Assembly (NCBI GenBank): GCA_028822575.1
Contig: JAPKDN010000077.1
Span: 1-9,761, forward strand
Length of the DNA stretch: 9,761 bases
Source: Alphaproteobacteria bacterium
Lineage (GTDB): Bacteria > Pseudomonadota > Alphaproteobacteria > Thalassobaculales > Thalassobaculaceae
Reading direction: 5' to 3'
Shown: positions 1 to 6,192 of the stretch, piece by piece
Layout: every line of letters starts with the position of its first letter
Position numbering within the stretch: position 1 is the first letter of the stretch
The notes under the pieces: model-generated
Database searches by the model: none
Told to the model about the DNA's origin: nothing
What the model saw: the letters and a program-made list of their open reading frames with translations, nothing else
Translations under genes and position numbers: made by a program

Positions 1-530
1 GATTATACGCCGTCATGCGAGAAGGCGACGTCATCGACGAGGAAAGCGCCGAGGGCGAGGCGACACGAGAGCGGTTGCGGAAGATGATCCTTGAGCAGGA
101 AAAATTAATCGTCTCCTCCGGTACCTTGCTCGGGTACCGCTACGAAAATTCCGACATCATCGTTCCGGATGGTACCGAGGAGCCACCCGATGACGCGCGG
201 CAATACGTGCCCGTCGCGAGGCCGGGGCATCGCGCGCCGCATATATGGCTGGCGGATGACACCTCTATCCTTGATCATTTCGCCAAGGGGTTCACACTTC
301 TCGTATTGGGCGCCGACGACGATAGCCTCGCCCCTGAGATTGAAAACTTCTCGGACGCCGCTCACCGCATCGGCTTGCCATTAACCGTTGTCACAATTCC
401 GGCCCCCGCCGCGGCGGCGCTCTATGGCGCGAAACTGGCCCTCATCCGCCCGGACCTCATGGTCGCCTGGCGCGGGATGGGGTCCCCGATCGATGCCCCA
501 CGCATTCTCGACACGGTACGTGGATCGTAA
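1..530 (+). CDS. FAD-dependent aromatic monooxygenase, C-terminal part (5' truncated by window)
   Basis: The reading frame is open from base 3 to the TAA at 528-530, and the residues before the first ATG (base 15) continue the family pattern, so this is the end of a longer gene rather than a complete small one. The visible part carries the linker with LGYRYENS (about 132-155), then ARPGHRAPHIWL (from about 216), then a thioredoxin-like fold ending in LALIRPDLMVAWRG. These are hallmarks of the C-terminal third of class A flavoprotein hydroxylases (phenol 2-monooxygenase, TfdB, MhpA type), which use NAD(P)H and O2 to hydroxylate aromatic rings in the cytoplasm. The FAD-binding GxGxxG and the substrate pocket lie upstream, outside the window, so the substrate cannot be named. 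It converges on the SDR cluster with a 67-bp gap in which I see no terminator hairpin. Confidence 0.82.
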   Translation, partial: LYAVMREGDVIDEESAEGEATRERLRKMILEQEKLIVSSGTLLGYRYENSDIIVPDGTEEPPDDARQYVPVARPGHRAPHIWLADDTSILDHFAKGFTLLVLGADDDSLAPEIENFSDAAHRIGLPLTVVTIPAPAAAALYGAKLALIRPDLMVAWRGMGSPIDAPRILDTVRGS

Positions 531-597
531 GATTTGAACTGAACGCGGGCGGCACTCGGCAAATGTATCAACGGGTTAAAATTTGGTCGCGGTGATC

Positions 598-1392
598 TTA
601 CTCATGCAAGGACGGATCGAAGGGCCGGAACTTGGTGGTCGACCAGGCGCCGTCGATGGCCAGGGTGTGGCCGCTGATGAAACCGGCCTCGTCGGAACAC
701 AGGAAGGCGATGCCGTTGGCGATATCCTCCGGGGCGCCGACCCGGCCCAGCGGCGTGGCGTTCAGCAGCATGTCGCGGAAATACTCGTTGGTCTCGAAGC
801 GGTCCTGGTTCATCGGCGTGAGGATCATCCCCGGCGCGATGGCATTCACCCGGATGTTATAGGGACCATAGTCGGCGGCCATGTTGCGGGTCAGACCGAT
901 CACCGCCGCCTTGGTGGCTGAATAGACGGAGCTGTTCGGCACCCCCATGATCCCGAAGATCGACGCGAGCTGAACGATGCTGCCACCCTTGCCGCCGGCG
1001 CGGATCGCGGTGACCGACTCCCGGGCCATCCGGAACAAAGCACGCAGATTGACGTCGAGAAAACGATCGAGATCGTCGTCCTCGGTCATATGGGTCGCCA
1101 CCGCGCCGCCGATCCCGGCGTTATTGACCAGGGCCCGGACCCCGCCGAACGCCTCGACACAGGTCGCGACGATAGCCGTCGGAGCATCATCCTCGGTGAT
1201 ATTTCGGGTCAGGGTGACACAGCGGCCCGGTTCTTCCGAGACGAGATCCGCGGTCTCGGCGAGGCCGTCACCGTTCAGGTCCACCGCCAATACATCGGCG
1301 CCGTCCGCCATCAAACGCTTGGTCGTGGCCCGCCCGATACCCGAGCCGGCGCCGGTGACGATCGCCGCCTGGCCTTCAAGTCTTCCCGTCAT
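598..1392 (-). CDS. SDR-family NAD-dependent oxidoreductase, copy 1 (264 aa)
   Basis: This is a classical short-chain dehydrogenase/reductase, a cytoplasmic NAD(P)-dependent alcohol/ketone oxidoreductase. It shows the Rossmann motif TGAGSGIG (13-20), an acidic Asp38 at the end of beta-2 (favours NAD(H)), NNAG (90-93) and the catalytic tetrad Asn115, Ser144, Tyr157, Lys161. Length is typical for the classical SDR class. The frame is open 20 codons further upstream, but I chose the ATG at 1392 because AAGGAGA (1398-1404) lies just before it and the protein then begins like its two neighbours (MTGRLEG). It is the last gene of a three-paralog set, 11 bp after copy 2. Its substrate loop (201-212) is the shortest of the three, and it has DGAW where the others have DGGW near the C-terminus. 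Substrate unknown. Confidence 0.9.
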   Translation of the reverse strand: MTGRLEGQAAIVTGAGSGIGRATTKRLMADGADVLAVDLNGDGLAETADLVSEEPGRCVTLTRNITEDDAPTAIVATCVEAFGGVRALVNNAGIGGAVATHMTEDDDLDRFLDVNLRALFRMARESVTAIRAGGKGGSIVQLASIFGIMGVPNSSVYSATKAAVIGLTRNMAADYGPYNIRVNAIAPGMILTPMNQDRFETNEYFRDMLLNATPLGRVGAPEDIANGIAFLCSDEAGFISGHTLAIDGAWSTTKFRPFDPSLHE

Positions 1393-1406
1393 CTCAGTCT
1401 CCTTCA
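1393..1406 (-). promoter_or_regulatory. Coupled stop/ribosome-binding site between SDR copies 2 and 1
   Basis: The TGA of copy 2 (1406-1404) continues directly into AAGGAGA (1404-1398), which sits before the ATG at 1392. The last A of the stop codon is also the first A of the Shine-Dalgarno sequence, so a terminating ribosome is positioned to restart. This site decides the ATG at 1392 over the longer open frame. Confidence 0.7.
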
Positions 1407-2204
1407 ATCGATCATGTCGTCGGGAAAGGGTCGGTATTTCGTCGTCACCCAACCTCCATCAACGGCCAATGTCTGACCAGTGACGAAGGATGCGTCGTCA
1501 GAGCACAAAAAGACGATACAGGCCGCCACCTCGCTCGGATCGGCGGACCGACCGAGCGGCGTCTGACTGATCAAGCCGTCCTCGATGAAATAATCGTCAT
1601 TGGTCTCGAAGGCGAGCTTGGTCATGCCGGTGCGGATCAGACCCGGCGAAATCGCGTTCACCCGAATGCCATCGGGTCCGTAATCCGCCGCCTGATTCTG
1701 GGTCAACCCGATCACCGCCGCCTTGGATGCCGAATAGATCGAGTTGCCGGGAAAGCCGAGCATGCCGAACACGGAGGCTATGTTGACGATGGCGCCGCCT
1801 TCCGCGTTATGGCGCATCAGCGGAATAGCCTCGCGGGTCAAGCGAAGCAGCGAGCGGATGTTGGTGTTGATCACCCCGTCGATATGCCGATCCTCGGTGG
1901 AATGCGCGGGCTTGGCGTGCCCCATGCCCGCGTTGTTCACAAGGATGCGCGGCGAACCGAAGGCGTCGACGCATTGGCCGACCAGGTCGGCGGGGGCGCT
2001 GGCCTCGGTGATATCGCGGCCTTCGGCGATGATCCGCCCCGGACCATTGCCGGCCATCCGCGCGGTCTCTTCCACGCCCTCGGGCCGGCGGTCGACCGCC
2101 AGGACATGGGCGCCCTCCGAAACCAGCCGCAGCGCCGTCGCGCGACCGATGCCTGATCCCGCGCCGGTGACGATAGCGGGGCGTGCGTCGAATCGTTCAC
2201 TCAT
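1404..2204 (-). CDS. SDR-family NAD-dependent oxidoreductase, copy 2 (266 aa)
   Basis: This is the middle paralog of the SDR triplet. It has TGAGSGIG (13-20), Asp38 for NAD(H), NNAG (90-93) and Asn115/Ser144/Tyr157/Lys161 at exactly the positions found in copies 1 and 3. By eye it is the most divergent of the three: NTNIRSLLR replaces the [16 protein letters not shown] seen around Asn115, and the substrate loop (201-214) is the longest. The ATG at 2204 (MSERFDA) is preferred because it aligns with the other copies and has AAGG (2213-2216) eight bases upstream. An in-frame TTG at 2219, which would overlap the end of copy 3, is the alternative. Eleven bases separate it from each neighbour, so translation of the three is probably coupled. 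Substrate unknown. Confidence 0.9.
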   Translation of the reverse strand: MSERFDARPAIVTGAGSGIGRATALRLVSEGAHVLAVDRRPEGVEETARMAGNGPGRIIAEGRDITEASAPADLVGQCVDAFGSPRILVNNAGMGHAKPAHSTEDRHIDGVINTNIRSLLRLTREAIPLMRHNAEGGAIVNIASVFGMLGFPGNSIYSASKAAVIGLTQNQAADYGPDGIRVNAISPGLIRTGMTKLAFETNDDYFIEDGLISQTPLGRSADPSEVAACIVFLCSDDASFVTGQTLAVDGGWVTTKYRPFPDDMID

Positions 2205-2218
2205 TGACCGTGCCTTCA
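2205..2218 (-). promoter_or_regulatory. Coupled stop/ribosome-binding site between SDR copies 3 and 2
   Basis: The layout matches the other junction: TGA (2218-2216) flows into AAGG (2216-2213), then eight bases, then the ATG at 2204. The nine bases GATTGAAGG are identical at both junctions. The Shine-Dalgarno match is weaker here (AAGGCA rather than AAGGAG), so copy 2 may be translated less efficiently than copy 1. Confidence 0.6.
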
Positions 2219-3013
2219 ATCATGCAAGTCGTCCGGAAACGGCCGGTACTTCGTGGTCGACCAGCCGCCATCGATCGCCAGGGTGTGCCCGGTGATGAAG
2301 GACGCGTCATCGGAGCATAGAAAGGCTATCCCGGAGGCGACTTCCTCGGGTTCGGCGGCGCGGCCAAGAGGGGTTTGGCCAATCAAGCCTTTAACGAAAA
2401 ATTCATCATTCGCCTCGAACCGCCCCTTGGTCAGATTGGTCCGGATCAACCCCGGCGCGATGGCGTTCACCCGGATGCCATAGGTGCCGTAATCAGCGGC
2501 CATGTTCCGGGTCAGGCCGATCACCGCCGCCTTGGAGGCCGAATAGATCGAGCTGCCAGGAAACCCCATGATCCCGAAGACCGAGGCGATATTGATGATA
2601 CAGCCACCCTCGCCGCCGGCCCGCATCGCCTTGACGCCTTCCTTGGCATAACGGAACAGGGCGCGAATATTGACGTCGATGAAACGGTCGAGATCCGCGT
2701 CCTCGGTCGCGTGCACCGGTTTCGACGCGCCCACGCCGGCGTTGTTCACCAGGATGCGCGGACTACCAAATTCCACGACACAGCGCGCGACCATGTCGAC
2801 GGGAGACGTGTCATCCGCCACATCGGACTGAACATGGACACAGCGACCGGGCCCATTCCCGGCCAATCGGGCGGTTTCAGCCGCGGTTTCGCCGTCCCGG
2901 TCGATGGCCAGAACATCGGCGCCCTCCGAGACAAAACGAAGCGTCGTCGCGCGGCCAATCCCCGAACCGGCGCCCGTCACGATCGCCGGCATGCCTTCTA
3001 GTCGTTCAGCCAT
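2216..3013 (-). CDS. SDR-family NAD-dependent oxidoreductase, copy 3, promoter-proximal (265 aa)
   Basis: This is the first gene of the SDR triplet in transcription order. It is a complete classical SDR with TGAGSGIG (13-20), Asp38, NNAG (90-93) and Asn115/Ser144/Tyr157/Lys161. The C-terminal [12 protein letters not shown] element recurs in the other copies and is not a general SDR motif, which supports recent common ancestry. The ATG at 3013 follows GGGAG (3020-3024) at a normal distance. By eye copy 3 resembles copy 1 more than copy 2 ([29 protein letters not shown]). It faces the CMD gene across the 243-bp divergent region, which suggests shared control. It probably oxidises a hydroxyl group on, or reduces a ketone of, a cyclic intermediate; this is inferred from context only. 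Confidence 0.9.
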   Translation of the reverse strand: MAERLEGMPAIVTGAGSGIGRATTLRFVSEGADVLAIDRDGETAAETARLAGNGPGRCVHVQSDVADDTSPVDMVARCVVEFGSPRILVNNAGVGASKPVHATEDADLDRFIDVNIRALFRYAKEGVKAMRAGGEGGCIINIASVFGIMGFPGSSIYSASKAAVIGLTRNMAADYGTYGIRVNAIAPGLIRTNLTKGRFEANDEFFVKGLIGQTPLGRAAEPEEVASGIAFLCSDDASFITGHTLAIDGGWSTTKYRPFPDDLHD

Positions 3014-3256
3014 TTTTATCTCCCATTACCGATGTTCTATTCTCGTTCATTGACCAACTATTTTACGCGTCCGGGTTTTGGCTCGCGGCCACCCCAAAGA
3101 CCAAAATTCCAACGTGAGAGGCGGGGTAGATCTCCAAACGCATCAGGACACAGTATTCTTCGCCACCCCGATAAACAAATCACCCCGTTGGACTTCACAC
3201 CGGAAAAATTCCGCTAATCTAAAACAATCGAAAACCCAACCCTCCGGAGATCTCTC
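3014..3256. promoter_or_regulatory. Divergent control region between SDR copy 3 and the CMD gene
   Basis: This 243-bp gap has no convincing gene; the short open frames in it have no coding character. It must hold the start signals for both directions. On the + strand TTGGAC (3188-3193) could be a -35 element, but the best downstream -10-like hexamer, GCTAAT (3213-3218), is 19 bases away, so the match is poor. A 13-bp dyad lies between them. GGAGA (3246-3250) is the ribosome-binding site of the CMD gene. I could not find a good promoter match on the - strand. Confidence 0.5.
3201..3213. promoter_or_regulatory. 13-bp dyad CGGAA-AAA-TTCCG, possible operator
   Basis: This perfect inverted repeat has five-base arms and a three-base centre. 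It lies between the weak -35 and -10 candidates of the CMD gene, where a repressor or activator could act. Short dyads of this size also arise by chance, and no regulator gene is present in the window to support it. Confidence 0.3.
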
Positions 3257-3637
3257 ATGGATACCAAGGACCTGTTCGACCAAGGCCTCGCCACCCGTAA
3301 AAGCGTGCTGGGCGAGGAATATGTAAACAACTCGATCAACAACGCCGACGAATTCGCTCTCAAACTGCAGGAGTTTATCACGACCCATGCCTGGGGAGCG
3401 ATCTGGGGCCGTGAGGGACTGCCGCTGAAGACCCGCAGCATGATCAACATCGCGATGCTGGCGGCGTTAGGCCGGACTCACGAGTTTCGCCTGCATCTGG
3501 GCGGCGCCATCAACAATGGCGTCACCAAGGACGAAATCGCGGAGATCTTGATCCAGGTAGGCGGCTATGCCGGCTTCCCCTGCGCCGTCGACGGCTTCCG
3601 TCAGGCCAAAGAGGTCTTCAAGGAAAAGGGAATCTGA
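3257..3637 (+). CDS. Carboxymuconolactone decarboxylase (CMD/PcaC)-like protein
   Basis: This small all-helical protein of 126 residues has the usual length for single-domain PcaC-like proteins. Family features are visible: HAWGAIWGREGLPLKTRS (44-61), INIAMLAALGRTHEFRLHL (63-81, with Glu76 and His80), GAINNGVTKDEIAEILIQ (83-100) and GYAGFPCAVDGFRQAKEVF (103-121). The CxxC peroxidatic motif of AhpD relatives is absent, so a lyase or hydrolase-type role fits better than peroxide reduction. PcaC decarboxylates 4-carboxymuconolactone in the beta-ketoadipate pathway, but no other pca gene is seen here, so the exact reaction is open. The ATG at 3257 follows GGAGA at six bases. Divergent from the SDR cluster, and probably part of the same catabolic unit. 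Confidence 0.85.
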   Translation: MDTKDLFDQGLATRKSVLGEEYVNNSINNADEFALKLQEFITTHAWGAIWGREGLPLKTRSMINIAMLAALGRTHEFRLHLGGAINNGVTKDEIAEILIQVGGYAGFPCAVDGFRQAKEVFKEKGI

Positions 3638-3645
3638 CCCTTTTC
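3623..3645 (+). terminator. Hairpin at the CMD stop codon, terminator-like
   Basis: GAAAAGGG (3623-3630) pairs perfectly with CCCTTTTC (3638-3645). The seven-base loop AATCTGA contains the TGA stop codon (3635-3637). The four T's belong to the stem instead of following it, so it would be a weak intrinsic terminator, more likely acting as a 3'-end stabiliser or partial terminator before the lipoprotein gene. Confidence 0.5.
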
Positions 3646-3703
3646 GACGGCGCACCACTTACCGATGCTTTCACCCGCGAGGGGTTGGGACTAAGGTTGG
3701 CGC

Positions 3704-4111
3704 ATGAGTCGCGCTTCCCTCAATTTGGTCCTTGGCCTGTTTCTCCTCCTTCTCGCCGCCTGCGAGGAGGAGGAGCCTCGGTTGATGAATCATCGCGAAG
3801 GCAAACCCCCGCCGGGTGTCGGCGGTGCCGGTGATGTCTGCGTGATCGTGCGTAACCGCGCGCCCTTCACCATTACCGGCCGGGTACAGTTAAAATCCCG
3901 TGAACGGGCGACCTTTCGGCTGTCGCGGAACAAATCTCAAAAGCTCTGCATGACGGGCCAGCTGTTCGGCGGTGATACCGTGTCATTCATCCTGACTAGC
4001 TTCATCACCATTCCGATCTTCTCTTGCTATACTCGGCACGACCATTCGATCGACGTCTACGCCAAGCGGCGCGGCGAAGGCTGGCTCTACAGCGCCACTT
4101 GCGTGCGTTGA
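3704..4111 (+). CDS. Small predicted lipoprotein of unknown function
   Basis: I do not recognise a family. The 135-residue product starts with a hydrophobic segment (5-19, rich in Leu) that ends in the lipobox LAAC, with Cys20 as the predicted lipidation site. A strongly acidic EEEE (21-24) follows, then a Pro/Gly-rich linker (35-43). The rest looks beta-rich and has four further cysteines (46, 82, 108, 133) that could form two disulfides in the periplasm. An Asp at +2 would signal inner-membrane retention in enterics; here it is Glu, so location is unresolved. The ATG at 3704 has AAGG (3693-3696) seven bases upstream. It is 66 bp after the CMD gene on the same strand but separated from it by a hairpin, so it is probably not functionally linked. 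Confidence 0.72.
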   Translation: MSRASLNLVLGLFLLLLAACEEEEPRLMNHREGKPPPGVGGAGDVCVIVRNRAPFTITGRVQLKSRERATFRLSRNKSQKLCMTGQLFGGDTVSFILTSFITIPIFSCYTRHDHSIDVYAKRRGEGWLYSATCVR

Positions 4112-4147
4112 GGCTGAATCGATCAAAGGTGACGACTCGCGTTTAAA

Positions 4148-4942
4148 TCAGTGAAGACGGGCGATCAGTTCCTTGGCGATCTTCGCCGCTACCATCGCGG
4201 TCATCCCATAGGGGTCGCGATGCGGGTTCAACTCCACCACATCCGCTCCAACGAGGGCCCCCTCGAAGGTTTGAATCAACCGCAAAACTTCGCGCGTCGA
4301 TAGGCCCCCAGGCTCGAAATGGGACACGCCCGGAGCAAATGCCGGGTCAAGGGCATCCAGATCCACGCTGCAATAGACCGGTCCGTCGAAGGTGATAGCG
4401 TCAACGCCGCTCAAGTCACGCATCTCGTGGATCTCGACGCCGTACCGTTCCGCCTGCTCGCGCTGATGCGCGTTCAGGGTGCGAATGCCGACTTGGACAA
4501 GACGTTTAACCTGGCCGCCTTCCATCAACCGCGCGAACGGAGACGCGTGGCTATAGGGATTGTCGAGCATGTTTGCATAAAGGTCGGGATGGGCGTCGAC
4601 ATGCAGAATGTTTAATCCCTGATGCGCTTCGCAATGAGCGGCGATTACCGGCCACGCGACCGAGTGATCTCCGCCTAACGACAAAACGCGATGTCCTTCC
4701 GTCAGGAGACCGGAAACGCGGGCGTGGATCACGTCAAAGGCTTGTTTTCCTGCTAGGCGGGCGAGAACCACATCACCAGCGTCTTGCCATATTTCCGGTT
4801 GGCCGAGATCAAGTCCAGTTTCCGTGAACATGTTCGCTGAATCGCTGACCAATGCCTCGCGTATTCTTCTAGGCCCGAGCGCGGGGCCGGCCATGAAGCT
4901 GGAGTTATTGTCCTGCGGAAGTCCCAAAAGTTTAATGGTCAC
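4148..4942 (-). CDS. Ureohydrolase (arginase/agmatinase family)
   Basis: This cytoplasmic binuclear manganese enzyme should hydrolyse a guanidino group to release urea (arginine to ornithine, agmatine to putrescine, or a related compound). All six metal ligands are visible in the 264-residue form: His93 in GGDHS, Asp116/His118/Asp120 in DAHPD, and Asp194/Asp196 in SVDLDALDP. Glu237 is also present in VVELNP. The catalytic-loop histidine is His132 in SHASPF, where arginase and SpeB have HG. I chose the GTG at 4942 because the protein then begins with TIKLLGLPQ like family members; an ATG at 4999 would overlap the end of the M20 gene by 43 bases and add an uncharacteristic tail. It is the last gene of a four-gene run, 14 bp after the M20 gene. 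The substrate cannot be decided from motifs. Confidence 0.87.
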   Translation of the reverse strand: MTIKLLGLPQDNNSSFMAGPALGPRRIREALVSDSANMFTETGLDLGQPEIWQDAGDVVLARLAGKQAFDVIHARVSGLLTEGHRVLSLGGDHSVAWPVIAAHCEAHQGLNILHVDAHPDLYANMLDNPYSHASPFARLMEGGQVKRLVQVGIRTLNAHQREQAERYGVEIHEMRDLSGVDAITFDGPVYCSVDLDALDPAFAPGVSHFEPGGLSTREVLRLIQTFEGALVGADVVELNPHRDPYGMTAMVAAKIAKELIARLH

Positions 4943-4956
4943 TTGGTTGTCCAGTC

Positions 4957-6132
4957 CTACCCGGCGCGGGCCAGTTGAGTCTCGACCAGACGGGACCAAT
5001 AGCTGGCGCCGATCGGCAGTGCCTCGTCGTTGAAGTCATAGCCCTGGTTATGCAGCTGCTCCCCCTGTCCGGCGGGGCCATTGCCGATCCAGACGTAGGA
5101 GCCGGGCTTTTCCTGGAGCATGAAGGCGAAATCCTCAGCGCCCATGCTCGGTTCGGGGTCTCGGATCACGAAATCAACGCCGCTGATATCGGCGGCCACG
5201 GCGGCCGCTATCTCGGTTTCGTCCACAGAATTGATCGTCGGTGGATAGCGCTTTTCATATCGCAGTTCGGCGGTCGCACCGAAGGCCTCGGCGATGCTCT
5301 CACAAATCTGGCGCATGCGCGGCTCGATCCTATCGTGCACCTTGGGACTAAAGGCCCGACACGTTCCGGCGAGCTGAACCATCTGCGGAATTACGTTATA
5401 TGCGTCACCGCCATGGATCTGCGTCACCGAGACGACGACCGATTCCATCGGATTGATGTTGCGGCTGGCGATGGATTGTAACGCGACAACGATCTGCGAG
5501 GCGACCAGGACCGGGTCGACACCCAAATGCGGCATGGCGCCATGACCGCCGACACCCGTCACGTCGATCTCGAACATGTCATAGGCGGCCATCATTGGCC
5601 CGGAACGCGCGGCGAAGGTGCCAACCGGCATGCCTGGCCAATTGTGCATGCCCCAAACGCTTTCAGCGGGAAATTTCTCGAAAAGGCCTTCCTCAACCAT
5701 CCGGCGGCCGCCACCCTCGTTCTCCTCGGCGGGCTGGAAGATAAAATAGACTATACCATCGAAATTCCGGGTCTCCGCGAGATATTTGGCGGCGCCGAGA
5801 AGCATGGTCGTGTGGCCATCATGGCCGCATCCGTGCATCTTGCCGGGGTTGAGTGATTTGTGCTCGAAATCGTTGTTCTCGGTCAGATCCAACGCGTCCA
5901 TGTCGGCGCGAAGCGCGATCTTGTGATCCCCCCCACCATTGCCCTTCAAAACCCCGACCACACCTGTTTCCGCCAATCCGCGATGCACCTTGATACCAAA
6001 AGACTCAAGACGTTCGGCGACGAAGTTAGACGTCCATACCTCTTCGTAGGCGGTCTCCGGATGCTTGTGCAATTCGCGCCGCCATTCGGTCATCTCTTTA
6101 TGAAAGTCGGCAATTCTGTTGATGATCGCCAT
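4957..6132 (-). CDS. M20D-family amidohydrolase/peptidase (hippurate hydrolase type)
   Basis: This zinc- or manganese-dependent aminoacylase of 391 residues has the usual length for the family that includes hippurate hydrolase, N-acetyl-L-amino acid deacetylases and indole-acetyl-amino acid hydrolases. It shows the N-terminal RRELHKHPE (18-26) and HGCGHDGH (100-107, metal ligands Cys102 and His104). QPAEE (133-137) carries the catalytic Glu136 and ligand Glu137. His163 and the late ligand His361 (LHNQGYDF) complete the site. The lid/dimer domain occupies roughly 180-290. There is no signal peptide, so it is cytoplasmic. The ATG at 6132 has AAGGA (6140-6144) seven bases upstream. It lies between another amidohydrolase and the ureohydrolase, which suggests it frees an amino acid or guanidino compound from an acyl conjugate for the next enzyme. 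Confidence 0.9.
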   Translation of the reverse strand: MAIINRIADFHKEMTEWRRELHKHPETAYEEVWTSNFVAERLESFGIKVHRGLAETGVVGVLKGNGGGDHKIALRADMDALDLTENNDFEHKSLNPGKMHGCGHDGHTTMLLGAAKYLAETRNFDGIVYFIFQPAEENEGGGRRMVEEGLFEKFPAESVWGMHNWPGMPVGTFAARSGPMMAAYDMFEIDVTGVGGHGAMPHLGVDPVLVASQIVVALQSIASRNINPMESVVVSVTQIHGGDAYNVIPQMVQLAGTCRAFSPKVHDRIEPRMRQICESIAEAFGATAELRYEKRYPPTINSVDETEIAAAVAADISGVDFVIRDPEPSMGAEDFAFMLQEKPGSYVWIGNGPAGQGEQLHNQGYDFNDEALPIGASYWSRLVETQLARAG

Positions 6133-6172
6133 GGTCTCTTCCTTCTCGTATATTGTTATTTCAAGAATGAGG

Positions 6173-6192
6173 CGCCGGTTCAGAAACCGGCG
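6173..6192 (-). other. Perfect hairpin across the stop codon of the amidohydrolase gene
   Basis: CGCCGGTT (6173-6180) and AACCGGCG (6185-6192) form an eight-base GC-rich stem with a four-base loop. On the - strand the TGA stop (6182-6180) spans loop and stem. No run of U follows on the - strand, so it is more likely an mRNA-stabilising or processing structure within the operon than a full terminator. Confidence 0.45.

Larger units (their letters stand above)
598..3013 (-). repeat. Tandem triplication of an SDR gene
   Basis: Three full-length paralogs lie head to tail. They align without gaps through residue 200, and again over the final 52 residues from TPLGR onward. The only indels lie between these blocks (12, 14 and 13 residues in copies 1, 2 and 3). 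Both junctions read TGAAGG-N8-ATG, with the stop codon running into the ribosome-binding site. This indicates gene duplication that included the junction, followed by divergence. All three copies keep the full catalytic set, so none looks like a pseudogene. Confidence 0.85.

Noticed and set aside
531..597. A bidirectional terminator between the convergent monooxygenase and SDR genes
   Set aside because: No stem of more than a few base pairs followed by a T run could be found in the 67-bp gap.
977..1483. A 168-codon + strand open frame rich in Arg, Ser and Pro opposite SDR copy 1
   Set aside because: Its composition is that of an antisense frame; the same kind of frame recurs opposite the other SDR copies because their sequences are related.
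4943..4999. ATG at 4999 as the ureohydrolase start
   Set aside because: It would overlap the M20 gene by 43 bases and adds residues not typical of the family; the GTG at 4942 gives a normal N-terminus. Not completely excluded.
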